Source: Ptiloglossa arizonensis (taxonomy: Eukaryota; Arthropoda; Insecta; Hymenoptera; Colletidae). From it: a stretch of DNA of 64,000 nt. Positions 43,301 through 57,200 of the stretch are shown here, in pieces. The translations under genes and the position numbers were made by a program. The notes under the pieces were generated by a model. The model worked only from the letters and a program-made list of their open reading frames with translations. It was not told the DNA's origin and did not search any database. The DNA lies in contig NW_027478402.1 in NCBI RefSeq assembly GCF_051014685.1, positions 992,001-1,056,000 of the forward strand. The letters are read 5' to 3'. Every line of letters begins with the position of its first letter. Position 1 is the first letter of the stretch.

Positions 43301-46300
43301 TTGTACTCGGGCTAGTTTCTGCTTTCAGATGCAACAGAAATTTCTCGAGTTCGTCAATCCGTTCGCGAGATATGTGAGTTTGAAGTTAAGGAATGCTTGA
43401 GGAACCATCAAAATATTCGAAAGTCTGATACTCGAAATCAATAACTCCTATGGCCTCGGGCAAAAATGCACATACCGTTGTAATTGGGAGAGTTTCTACT
43501 TTCAGATGCAACAGAAATTATTCGGATTCGTCAAGCCGTTCGTGAAATGTCGGAGTTGGGAATTAAGAGATGGTTGAGAAACCATCAAAACTTTCGCAAG
43601 TCTGATATTCGATAACAATAACTGGAGTGGCCTAGGGGGAAAGTACACACAGCATTGTACTCGGGCGAGTTTCTGCTTTCAGATGCAACAGAAATTTCTC
43701 GAGTTCGTCAATCCGTTCGCCAGATATGGGAGTTCGAAGTTAAGGAATGGTTGAGAAACCCTCAAAATTTTCGCAAGTCTGATACTCGAAACCAATAACT
43801 ACAATGGCCTAGGGGAAAACACACATATCTTTGTAATCGGGTGAGTTTCTACTTTCAGATGCAACAGGAATTTCTCGAGTTCGTCAATCCGTTCGCGAGA
43901 TGTGGGCGTTTGAAGTTAAGGAATGGTTGAGAAACCCTCAAAATTTTCGCAAGTCTGATACTCGAAACCAATAACTACAATGGCCTAGGGAAAACACACA
44001 TACCTTTGTAATCGGGCGAGTTTCTGCTTCCAGGTGCAACAGGAATTTCTCGAGATCGTCAATCCGTTCTTGAAATATCGGATTTTGGAGTTAAGGGATG
44101 GTTGAGAAACCATCAAAATTTTTGCAAGTCCGATATTCGATAACAACAACTGGAGTGGCCTAGGGGAAAAGTACACACAGCATTGTAATCGGGCGAGTTT
44201 CTACTTTCAGATGCAACAGGAATTTCTCGAGTTCGTCATTCCGTTCGCGAGATATGGGAGTTTGAAGCTAAGGAATGGTTGAGAAACCATCAAAATTATC
44301 GCAATTCTGACGCTTGAAACCAATAACTACAATGGCCTAGGGGAAAATACACATACCGTTGCAATCGGGCGGGTTTCTGCTTTCAGATGCAACAGGAATT
44401 TCTCGAGTTCGTCAATCCGTTCGCGAGATATGGGAGTTTGAAGTTAAGGAATGCTTGAGAAACTATCAAAATTTTCGCAAGTCTGATACTCGAAACCAAT
44501 AGCTACAAAGGCCTAGGGGAAAAATGCACATACCTTTGTAATCGGGCGAGTTTCCACTTTCAGATGCAACAGGAATTTCTCGAGTTCGTCAATCCGTTCG
44601 CGAGATATGGGAGTTTGATGCTAAGGAATGGTTGAGAAACCATCAAAATATTCGCTGGTCTGTTACTCGAAACCAATAACTGGAATGGCCTAGGGGTAAA
44701 GTACACACACCATTGGAATCGGGCGAGTTTCTGCTTCCAGGTGCAACAGGAATTTCTCGAGATCGTCAATCCGTTCGCGAAATATCGGATTTTGGAGTTA
44801 AGGGATGGTTGAGAAACCATCAAAATTTTTGCAAGTCTGATATTCGATAACAACAACTGGAGTGGCCTAGGGGAAAAGTACACACAGCATTGTAATCGGG
44901 CGAGCTTCTACTTTCAGATACAACGGGAATTTCTCGAGTTCGTCAACCCGTTCGCGAGATATGGGAGTTTGAAGATACGGAATGGTTGAGAAACCATCAA
45001 AATTTGCGCAAGTCTGATACTCGAAACCAATAACTACAAAGGCCTAGGGGAAAAATGCACATACCCTTGTAATCGGGCGAGTTTCCACTTTCAGATGCAA
45101 CAGGAATTTCTCGAGTTCGTCATTCCGTTCGCGAGATATGGGAGTTTGAACTTAAGGAATGGTTGAGAAACCATCAAAATTTTCGCAATTCTGATGCTAG
45201 AAACGAGATAACTGGAATGGCCTAGGGGAAAAGTACACACACACCACTGTAATCGGTCGACTTTCTACTTTCAGATGCAACAGGAATTTCTCGAGTTCGT
45301 CAATCCGTTCGCGAAATATCAGATTTTGGAGTTAAGGGATGGTTGAGAAACCATCAAAATTTTTGCAAGTCTGATATTCGATAACAACAACTGGAGTGGC
45401 CTAGGGGAAAAGTACACACAGCATTGTAATCGGGCGAGCTTCTACTTTCAGATACAACGGGAATTTCTCGAGTTCGTCAACCCGTTCGCGAGATATGGGA
45501 GTTTGAAGATACGGAATGGTTGAGAAACCATCAAAATTTTCGCAAGTCTGATACTCGAAACCAATAACTACAAAGGCCTAGGGGAAAAATGCACATACCC
45601 TTGTAATCGGGCGAGTTTCCACTTTCAGATGCAACAGGAATTTCTCGAGTTCGTCATTCCGTTCGCGAGATATGGGAGTTTGAACTTAAGGAATGGTTGA
45701 GAAACCATCAAAATTTTCGCAATTCTGATGCTAGAAACGAATAACTGGAATGACCTAGGGGAAAAGTACACACACACCACTGTAATCGGTCGACTTTCTA
45801 CTTTCAGATGCAACAGGGAATAATCGAGTTCGTCAATCCGTTCGCGAGATATGGGAGTTTGAAGTTAAGGAATGCTTGAGAAACCATCAAAATTTTCGCA
45901 AGTCTGATACACGAAACCAATAACTACAAAGGCCTAGGTGAAAAACACACATACCTTTGTAATCGGGCGAGTTTCTACTTTCAGATACAACAGGAATTTC
46001 TCGAGTTCGGCAATCCGTTCGCGAGAAATGGGAGTTTGAATTTAAGGAATGGTTGAGAATCCATCAAAATGTTCGCAAGTCTGATACTCGAAACCAATAA
46101 CTGGAATGACCTAGGGGAAAAGTGCACACACAATTGTAATCGGGCGAGTTTCTGCTTCCAGGTGCAACAGGAATTTCTCGAGATCGTCAATCCGTTCGCG
46201 AAATATCGGATTTTGGAGTTAAGGGATGGTTGAGAAACCATAAAAATTTTTGCAAGTCTGATATTCGATAACAACAACTGGAGTAGCCTAGGGGAAAAGT

Positions 46301-46679
46301 ACACACTGCATTGTAATCGGGCGAGTTTCTACTTTCAGATGCAACAGGAATTTCTCGAGTTCGTCATTCCGTTCGCGAGATATGGGAGTTTGAAGCTAAG
46401 GAATGGTTGAGAAACCATCAAAATTATCGCAATTCTGACGCTTGAAACCAATAACTACAATGGCCTAGGGGAAAATACACATACCGTTGCAATCGGGCGG
46501 GTTTCTGCTTTCAGATGCAACAGGAACTTCTCGAGTTCGTCAATCCGTTCATGAGATATGGGAGTTTGAAGTTAAGGAATGCTTGAGAAACTATCAAAAT
46601 TTTCGCAAGTCTGATACTCGAAACCAATAGCTACAAAGGCCTAGGGGAAAAATGCACATACCTTTGTAATCGTGCGAGT

Positions 46680-49600
46680 TTCCACTTTCAGATGCAACAG
46701 GAATTTCTCGAGTTCGTCAATCCGTTCGCGAGATATGGGAGTTTGATGCTAAGGAATGGTTGAGAAACCATCAAAATATTCGCTGGTCTGATACTCGAAA
46801 CCAATAACTGGAATGGCCTAGGGGAAAAGTACACACACCATTGTAATCGGGCGAGTTTCTACTTTCAGATGCAACAGGAATTTCTCGAGTTCGTCAATCC
46901 GTTCGCGAAATATCGGATTTTGGAGTTAAGGGATGGTTGAGAAACCATCAAAATTTTTGCAAGTCTGATATTCGATAACAACAACTGGAGTGGCCTAGGG
47001 GAAAAGTACACACAGCATTGTAATCGGGCGAGCTTCTACTTTCAGATACAACGGGAATTTCTCGAGTTCGTCAACCCGTTCGCGAGATATGGGAGTTTGA
47101 AGATACGGAATGGTTGAGAAACCATCAAAATTTTCGCAAGTCTGATACTCGAAACCAATAACTACAAAGGCCTAGGGGAAAAATGCACATACCCTTGTAA
47201 TCGGGCGAGTTTCCACTTTCAGATGCAACAGGAATTTCTCGAGTTCGTCATTCCGTTCGCGAGATATGGGAGTTTGAACTTAAGGAATGGTTGAGAAACT
47301 ATCAAAATTTTCGCAATTCTGATGCTAGAAACGAATAACTGGAATGGCCTAGGGGAAAAGTACACACACACCACTGTAATCGGTCGACTTTCTACTTTCA
47401 GATGCAACAGGGAATAATCGAGTTCGTCAATCCGTTCGCGAGATATGGGAGTTTGAAGTTAAGGAATGCTTGAGAAACCATCAAAATTTTCGCAAGTCTG
47501 ATACACGAAACCAATAACTACAAAGGCCTAGGTGAAAAACACACATACCTTTGTAATCGGGCGAGTTTCTACTTTCAGATGCAACAGGAATTTCTCGAGT
47601 TCGGCAATCCGTTCGCGAGAAATGGGAGTTTGAATTTAAGGAATGGTTGAGAATCCATCAAAATTTTCGCAAGTCTGATACTCGAAACCAATAACTGGAA
47701 TGACCTAGGGGAAAAGTGCACACACCATTGTAATCGGGCGAGTTTCTGCTTCCAGGTGCAACAGGAATTTCTCGAGATCGTCAATCCGTTCGCGAAATAT
47801 CGGATTTTGGATTTAAGGGATGGTTGAGGAACCATCAAAATTTTTGCAAGTCTGATATTCGATAACAACAACTGGAGTGGCCTAGGGGAAAAGTACACAC
47901 AGCATTGTAATCGGGCGAGTTTCTACTTTCAGATGCAACAGGAATTTCTCGAGTTCGTCATTCCGTTCGCGAGATATGGGAGTTTGAAGCTAAGGAATGG
48001 TTGAGAAACCATCAAAATTATCGCAATTCTGACGCTTGAAACCAATAACTACAATGGCCTAGGGGAAAATACACATACCTTTGTAATCGGGCGAGTTTCC
48101 ACTTTCAGATGCAACAGGAATTTCTCGAGTTCGTCAATCCGTTCCCGAGATATGGGAGTTTGATGTTAAGGAATGGTTGAGAAACCATCAAAATTTTCGA
48201 AAGTCTGATACTCGAAACCAATAACTACAAAGGCCTAGGGGAAAAATACACATACCTTTGTAATCGGGCGAGTTTCTACTTTCTCATGCAACAGGAATTT
48301 CTCGAGTTCGTCAATCCGTTCGCGAGATATGGGAGTTTGAAGTTAAGGAATGCTTGAGGAACCATCAAAATTTTCGAAAGTCTGATACTCGAAATAAATA
48401 ACTCCTATGGTCTCGGGCAAAAATGCACATACCGTTGTAATTGGGAGAGTTTCTACTTTCAGATGCAACAGAAATTATTCGTATTCGTCAATCCGTTCGC
48501 GAAATGTCGGAGTTGGGAGTTAAGAGATGGTTGAGAAACCATCAAAACTTTCGCAAGTCTGATATTCGATTACAATAACTGGAGTGGCCTAGGGGGAAAG
48601 TACACACAGCATTGTACTCGGGCGAGTTTCTGCTTTCAGATGCAACAGAAATTTCTCGAGTTCGTCAATCCGTTCGGGAGATATGGGAGTTTGAAGTTAA
48701 GGAATGGTTGTGAAACCATCAAAATTTTGGCTGGTCTGATACTCGAAACCAATAACTGGAATGGCCTAGGGGAAAAGTACATACACGATTGTAATCGGGC
48801 GGGTTTCTACTTTCAGATGCAACACAAATTTCTCGAGTTCGACAATCCGTTCGCGAGATATGGGAGTTTGAAGTTAAGGAATGGTTGTTAAACCATCAAA
48901 ATTTTCGCTGGTCTGATACTCGAAACCAATAACTGGAATGGCCTAGGGGAAAAGTACATACACCATTGTAATCGGGCGGGTTTCTACTTTCAGATGCAAC
49001 AGAAATGTCTCGAGTTCGTCAATCCGTTCGCGAGATATGGGAGTTTGAAGTTAAGGAATGGTTGAGAAACGATCAAAATTTTCGCTGGTCTGATACTCGA
49101 AACCAATAACTGGAATGGCCTAGGGGAAAAGTACAGACACCATTGTAATCCGGCGAGTTTCTACTTTCAGATGCAACAGAAATTTCTCGAGTTCGTCAAT
49201 CCGTTCGCGAGATATGTGAGTTTGAAGTTAAGGAATGCTTGAGGAACCATCAAAATTTTCGAAAGTCTGATACTCGAAATCAATAACTCCTATGGCCTCG
49301 GGCAAAAATGCACATACCGTTGTAATTGGGAGAGTTTCTACTTTCAGATGCAACTGAAATTATTCGGATTCGTCAATCCGTTCGTGAAATGTCGGAGTTG
49401 GGAGTTAAGAGATGGTTGAGAAACCATCAAAACTTTCGCAAGTCTGATATTCGATAACAATAACTGGAGTGTTCTAGGGGGAAAGTACACACAGCATTGT
49501 ACTCGGGCGAGTTTCTGCTTTCAGATGCAACAGAAATTTCTCGAGTTCGTCAATCCGTTCGCCAGATATGGGAGTTTGAAGTTAAGGAATGGTTGAGAAA

Positions 49601-51873
49601 CCCTCAAAATTTTCGCAAGTCTGATACTCGAAACCAATAACTGGAATGGCCTAGGGGAAAAGTACCTACACCATTGTAATCGGGCGGGTTTCTACTTTCA
49701 GATGCAACAGAAATTATTCGGATTCGTCAATCCGTTCGCGAGATATGGGAGTTTGAAATTAAGGAATGGTTGAGAAACGATCAAAATTTTCGCTGGTCTG
49801 ATACTCGAAACCAATAACTGGAGTGGCCTAGGGGGAAAGTACACACAGCATTGTACTCGTGCGAGTTTCTGCTTTCAGATGCAACAGAAATTTCTCGAGT
49901 TCGTCAATCCGTTCGCGAGATATTTGAGTTTGAAGTTAAGGAATGGTTGTGAAACCATCAAAATTTTCGCTGGTCTGATACTCGAAACCAATAACTGGAA
50001 TGGCCTAGGGGAAAAGTACATAGACCATTGTAATCGGGCGGGTTTCTACTTTCAGATGCAACAGAAATTTCTCGAGTTCGTCAATCCGTTCGCGAGATAT
50101 GGGAGTTTGAATTTAAGGAATGGTTGAGAAACCATCAAAATTTTCGCTGGTCTGATACTCGAAACCAATAACTGGAATGGCCTACGGGAAAAGTACAGAC
50201 ACCATTGTAATCGGGCGAGTTTCTACTTTCAGATGCAACAGGAATTTCTCGAGTTCGTCAATCCGTTCGCGAGATATGGGAGTTTGAAGTTAAGGAATGG
50301 TTGTTAAACCATCAAAATTTTCGCTGGTCTGATACTCGAAACCAATAACTGGAATGGCCTAGGCGAAAAGTACATACACCATTGTAATCGGGCGAGTTTC
50401 CACTTTCAGATGCAACAGGAATTTCTCGAGTTCGTCAATCCGTTCGCGAGATATGGGAGTTTGATGCTAAGGAATGGTTGAGAAACCATCAAAATATTCG
50501 CTGGTCTGATACTCGAAACCAATAACTGGAATGGCCTAGGGGAAAAGTACACACACCATTGTAATCGGGCGAGTTTCTACTTTCAGATGCAACAGGAATT
50601 TCTCGAGTTCGTCAATCCGTTCACGAAATATCGGATTTTGGAGTTAAGGGATGGTTGAGAAACCATCAAAATTTTTGCAAGTCTGATATTCGATAACAAC
50701 AACTGGAGTGGCCTAGGGGAAAAGTACACACAGCATTGTAATCGGGCGAGCTTCTACTTTCAGATACAACGGGAATTTCTCGAGTTCGTCAACCCGTTCG
50801 CGAGATATGGGAGTTTGAAGATACGGAATGGTTGAGAAACCATCAAAATTTTCGCAAGTCTGATACTCGAAACCAATAACTACAAAGGCCTAGGGGAAAA
50901 ATGCACATACCCTTGTAATCGGGCGAGTTTCCACTTTCAGATGCAACAGGAATTTCTCGAGTTCGTCATTCCGTTCGCGAGATATGGGAGTTTGAACTTA
51001 AGGAATGGTTGAGAAACTATCAAAATTTTCGCAATTCTGATGCTAGAAACGAATAACTGGAATGGCCTAGGGGAAAAGTACACACACACCACTGTAATCG
51101 GTCGACTTTCTACTTTCAGATGCAACAGGGAATAATCGAGTTCGTCAATCCGTTCGCGAGATATGGGAGTTTGAAGTTAAGGAATGCTTGAGAAACCATC
51201 AAAATTTTCGCAAGTCTGATACACGAAACCAATAACTACAAAGGCCTAGGTGAAAAACACACATACCTTTGTAATCGGGCGAGTTTCTACTTTCAGATGC
51301 AACAGGAATTTCTCGAGTTCGGCAATCCGTTCGCGAGAAATGGGAGTTTGAATTTAAGGAATGGTTGAGAATCCATCAAAATTTTCGCAAGTCTGATACT
51401 CGAAACCAATAACTGGAATGACCTAGGGGAAAAGTGCACACACCATTGTAATCGGGCGAGTTTCTGCTTCCAGGTGCAACAGGAATTTCTCGAGATCATC
51501 AATCCGTTCGCGAAATATCGGATTTTGGATTTAAGGGATGGTTGAGGAACCATCAAAATTTTTGCAAGTCTGATATTCGATAACAACAACTGGAGTGGCC
51601 TAGGGGAAAAGTACACACAGTATTGTAATCGGGCGAGTTTCTACTTTCAGATGCAACAGGAATTTCTCGAGTTCGTCATTCCGTTCGCGAGATATGGGAG
51701 TTTGAAGCTAAGGAATGGTTGAGAAACCATCAAAATTATCGCAATTCTGACGCTTGAAACCAATAACTACAATGGCCTAGGGGAAAATACACATACCTTT
51801 GTAATCGGGCGAGTTTCCACTTTCAGATGCAACAGGAATTTCTCGAGTTCGTCAATCCGTTCCCGAGATATGG
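46680..51873 (+). repeat. Duplicated block in satellite 2, offset 3718 bp
   Basis: 46680-48155 is repeated at 50398-51873. 3718 is 21 x 177 plus 1. The block contains monomers with ACACACACACCACTG (a 2-bp insertion), GATACAACGGG and the shortened GGGGAAAATACAC form. The two copies separate after TTCCCGAGATATGGGAGTT, where the second switches to a GGGAGTTAAGAG monomer. Confidence 0.75.
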
Positions 51874-54224
51874 GAGTTGGGAGTTAAGAGATGGTTGAGA
51901 AACCATCAAAACTTTCGCAAGTCTGATATTCGATAACAATAACTGGAGTGTTCTAGGGGGAAAGTACACACAGCATTGTACTCGGGCGAGTTTCTGCTTT
52001 CAGATGCAACAGAAATTTCTCGAGTTCGTCAATCCGTTCGCCAGATATGGGAGTTTGAAGTTAAGGAATGGTTGAGAAACCCTCAAAATTTTCGCAAGTC
52101 TGATACTCGAAACCAATAACTGGAATGGCCTAGGGGAAAAGTACCTACACCATTGTAATCGGGCGGGTTTCTACTTTCAGATGCAACAGAAATTATTCGG
52201 ATTCGTCAATCCGTTCGCGAGATATGGGAGTTTGAAATTAAGGAATGGTTGAGAAACGATCAAAATTTTCGCTGGTCTGATACTCGAAACCAATAACTGG
52301 AGTGGCCTAGGGGGAAAGTACACACAGCATTGTACTCGTGCGAGTTTCTGCTTTCAGATGCAACAGAAATTTCTCGAGTTCGTCAATCCGTTCGCCAGAT
52401 ATGGGAGTTTGAAGTTAAGGAATGGTTGAGAAACCCTCAAAATTTTCGCAAGTCTGATACTCGAAACCAATAACTGGAATGGCCTAGGGGAAAAGTACCT
52501 ACACCATTGTAATCGGGCGAGTTTCTGCTTTCAGATGCAACAGAAATTTCTCGAGTTCGTCAATCCGTTCGCCAGATATGGGAGTTTGAAGTTAAGGAAT
52601 GGTTGAGAAACCCTCAAAATTTTCGCAAGTCTGATACTCGAAACCAATAACTACAAAGGCCTAGGGGAAAAATGCACATACCCTTGTAATCGGGCGAGTT
52701 TCCCATTTCAGATGCAACAGGAATTTCTCGAGTTCGTCATTCCGTTCGCGAGATATGGGAGTTTGATGCTAAGGAATGGTTGAGAAACCATCAAAATTTT
52801 CGCAATTCTGATGCTAGAAACGAATAACTGGAATGGCCTAGGGGAAAAGTACACACACACCACTGTAATCGGTCGACTTTCTACTTTCAGATGCAACAGG
52901 GAATAATCGAGTTCGTCAATCCGTTCGCGAGATATGGGAGTTTGAAGTTAAGGAATGCTTGAGAAATCATCAAAATTTTCGCAAGTCTGATACACGAAAC
53001 CAATAACTACAAAGGCCTAGGTGAAAAACACACATACCTTTGTAATCGGGCGAGTTTCTACTTTCAGATGCAACAGGAATTTCTCGAGTTCGGCAATCCG
53101 TTCGCGAGAAATGGGAGTTTGAATTTAAGGAATGGTTGAGAATCCATCAAAATTTTCGCAAGTCTGATACTCGAAACCAATAACTGGAATGACCTAGGGG
53201 AAAAGTGCACACACCATTGTAATCGGGCGAGTTTCTGCTTCCAGGTGCAACAGGAATTTCTCGAGATCGTCAATCCGTTCGCGAAATATCGGATTTTGGA
53301 GTTAAGGGATGGTTGAGAAACCATCAAAATTTTTGCAAGTCTGATATTCGATAACAACAACTGGAGTGGCCTAGGGGAAAAGTACACACAGCATTGTAAT
53401 CGGGCGAGTTTCTACTTTCAGATGCAACAGGAATTTCTCGAGTTCGTCATTCCGTTCGCGAGATATGGGAGTTTGAAGCTAAGGAATGGTTGAGAAACCA
53501 TCAAAATTATCGCAATTCTGACGCTTGAAACCAATAACTACAATGGCCTAGGGGAAAATACACATACCGTTGCAATCGGGCGGGTTTCTGCTTTCAGATG
53601 CAACAGGAATTTCTCGAGTTCGTCAATCCGTTCGCGAGATATGGGAGTTTGAAGTTAAGGAATGCTTGAGAAACTATCAAAATTTTCGCAAGTCTGATAC
53701 TCGAAACCAATAGCTACAAAGGCCTAGGGGAAAAATGCACATACCTTTGTAATCGGGCGAGTTTCCACTTTCAGATGCAACAGGAATTTCTCGAGTTCGT
53801 CAATCCGTTCGCGAGATATGGGAGTTTGATGCTAAGGAATGGTTGAGAAACCATCAAAATATTCGCTGGTCTGATACTCGAAACCAATAACTGGAATGGC
53901 CTAGGGGAAAAGTACACACACCATTGTAATCGGGCGAGTTTCTACTTTCAGGTGCAACAGGAATTTCTCGAGTTCGTCAATCCGTTCGCGAAATATCGTA
54001 TTTTGGAGTTAAGGGATGGTTGAGAAACCGTCAAAATTTTTGCAAGTCTGATTTTCGATAACAACAACTGGAGTGGCCTAGGGGAAAAGTACACACAGCA
54101 TTGTAATCGGGCGAGCTTCTACTTTCAGATACAACGGGAATTTCTCGAGTTCGTCAACCCGTTCGCGAGATATGGGAGTTTGAAGATACGGAATGGTTGA
54201 GAAACCATCAAAATTTTCGCAGGT

Positions 54225-57200
54225 CTGATACTCGAAACCAATAACTGGAATGGCCTAGGGGAAAAGTACCTACACCATTGTAATCGGGCGGGTTTCTACT
54301 TTCAGATGCAACAGAAATTTCTCGAGTTCGTCAACCCGTTCGCGAGATATGGGAGTTTGAAATTAAGGAATGATTGAGAAACCATCAAAATTTTCTCTGG
54401 TCTGATACTCGAAACCAATAACTGGAATGGCCTAGGGGAAAAGTACAGACACCATTGTAATCGGGCGAGTTTCTACTTTCAGATGCAACAGAAATTTCTC
54501 GAGTTCGTCAATCCGTTCGCGAGATATGGGAGTTTGAAATTAAGGAATGGTTGAGAAATCATCAAAATTTTCGCTGGTCTGATACTCGAAACCAATAACT
54601 GGAATGGCCTAGGGGAAAAGTACAGACACCATTGTAATCGGGCGAGTTTCTACTTTCAGATGCAACAGGAATTTCTCGAGTTCGTCAATCCGTTCGCGAG
54701 ATATGGGAGTTTGAAGTGGAGGAATGGTTGAGAAACCATCGCAATTTTCGCAATTCTGATGCTCGAAACGAATAACTGTAATGCCCTAGGGGAAAAATAT
54801 ACACACCATTGTACTTGGGCGAGTTTCTGCTTTCAGATGCAACAGAAATTTCTCGAGTTCGTCAATCCGTTCGCGAGATATGTGAGTTTGAAGTTAAGGA
54901 ATGCTTGAGGAACCATCAAAATTTTCGAAAGTCTGATACTCGAAATAAATAACCCCTATGGCCTCGGGCAAAAATGCACATACCGTTGTAATTGGGAGAG
55001 TTTCTACTTTCAGATGCAACAGAAATTATTCGGATTCGTCAATCCGTTCGCGAAATGTCGGAGTTGGGAGTTAAGAGATGGTTGAGAAACCATCAAAACT
55101 TTCGCAAGTCTGATATTCGATTACAATAACTGGAGTGGCCTAGGGGGAAAGTACACACAGCATTGTACTCGGGCGAGTTTCTGCTTTCAGATGCAACAGA
55201 AATTTCTCGAGTTCGTCAATCCGTTCGGGAGATATGGGAGTTTGAAGTTAAGGAATGGTTGTGAAACCATCAAAATTTTCGCTGGTCTGATACTCGAAAC
55301 CAATAACTGGAATGGCCTAGGGGAAAAGTACATACACCATTGTAATCGGGCGGGTTTCTACTTTCAGATGCAACAGAAATTTCTCGAGTTCGTCAATCCG
55401 TTCGCGAGATATGGGAGTTTGAAATTAAGGAATGGTTGAGAAACCATCAAAATTTTCGCTGGTCTGATACTCGAAACCAATAACTGGAATGGCCTAGGGG
55501 AAAAGTACAGACACCATTGTAATCGGGCGAGTTTCTACTTTCAGATGCAACAGGAATTTCTCGAGTTCGTCAATCCGTTCGCGAGATATGGGAGTTTGAA
55601 GTTAAGGAATGGTTGTTAAACCATCAAAATTTTCGCTGGTCTGATACTCGAAACCAATAACTGGAATGGCCTAGGGGAAAAGTACATACACCATTGTAAT
55701 CGGGCAGGTTTCTACTTTCAGATGCAACAGAAATGTCTCGAGTTCGTCAATCCGTTCGCGAGATATGGGAGTTTGAAGTTAAGGAATGGTTGAGAAACGA
55801 TCAAAATTTTCGCTGGTCTGATACTCGAAACCAATAACTGGAATGGCCTAGGGGAAAAGTACAGACACCATTGTAATCCGGCGAGTTTCTACTTTCAGAT
55901 GCAACAGAAATTTCTCGAGTTCGTCAATCCGTTCGCGAGATATGTGAGTTTGAAGTTAAGGAATGCTTGAGGAACCATCAAAATTTTCGAAAGTCTGATA
56001 CTCGAAATCAATAACTCCTATGGCCTCGGGCAAAAATGCACATACCGTTGTAATTGGGAGAGTTTCTACTTTCAGATGCAACTCAAATTATTCGGATTCG
56101 TAAATCCGTTCGTGAAATGTCGGAGTTGGGAGTTAAGAGATGGTTGAGAAACCATCAAAACTTTCGCAAGTCTGATATTCGATAACAATAACTGGAGTGT
56201 TCTAGGGGGAAAGTACACACAGCATTGTACTCGGGCGAGTTTCTGCTTTCAGATGCAACAGAAATTTCTCGAGTTCGTCAATCCGTTCGGGAGATATGGG
56301 AGTTTGAAGTTAAGGAATGGTTGTGAAACCATCAAAATTTTCGCTGGTCTGATATTCGATAACAATAACTGGAGTGTTCTAGGGGGAAAGTACACACAGC
56401 ATTGTACTCGGGCGAGTTTCTGCTTTCAGATGCAACAGAAATTTCTCGAGTTCGTCAATCCGTTCGCGAGATATTTGAGTTTGAAGTTAAGGAATGGTTG
56501 TGAAACCATCAAAATTTTCGCTGGTCTGATACTCGAAACCAATAACTGGAATGGCCTAGGGGAAAAGTACATACACCATTGTAATCGGGCGGGTTTCTAC
56601 TTTCAGATGCAACAGAAATTTCTCGAGTTCGTCAATCCGTTCGCGAGATATGGGAGTTTGAAATTAAGGAATGGTTGAGAAACCATCAAAATTTTCGCTG
56701 GTCTGATACTCGAAACCAATAACTGGAATGGCCTAGGGGAAAAGTACAGACACCATTGTAATCGGGCGAGTTTCTACTTTCAGATGCAACAGGAATTTCT
56801 CGAGTTCGTCAATCCGTTCGCGAGATATGGGAGTTTGAAGTTAAGGAATGGTTGTTAAACCATCAAAATTTTCGCTGGTCTGATACTCGAAACCAATAAC
56901 TGGAATGGCCTAGGCGAAAAGTACATACACCATTGTAATCGGGCGGGTTTCTACTTTCAGATGCAACAGAAATGTCTCGAGTTCGTCAATCCGTTCGCGA
57001 GATATGTGAGTTTGAAGTTAAGGAATGCTTGAGGAACCATCAAAATTTTCGAAAGTCTGATACTCGAAATCAATAACTCCTATGGCCTCGGGCAAAAATG
57101 CACATACCGTTGTAATTGGGAGAGTTTCTACTTTCAGATGCAACTGAAATTATTCGGATTCGTCAATCCGTTCGTGAAATGTCGGAGTTGGGAGTTAAGA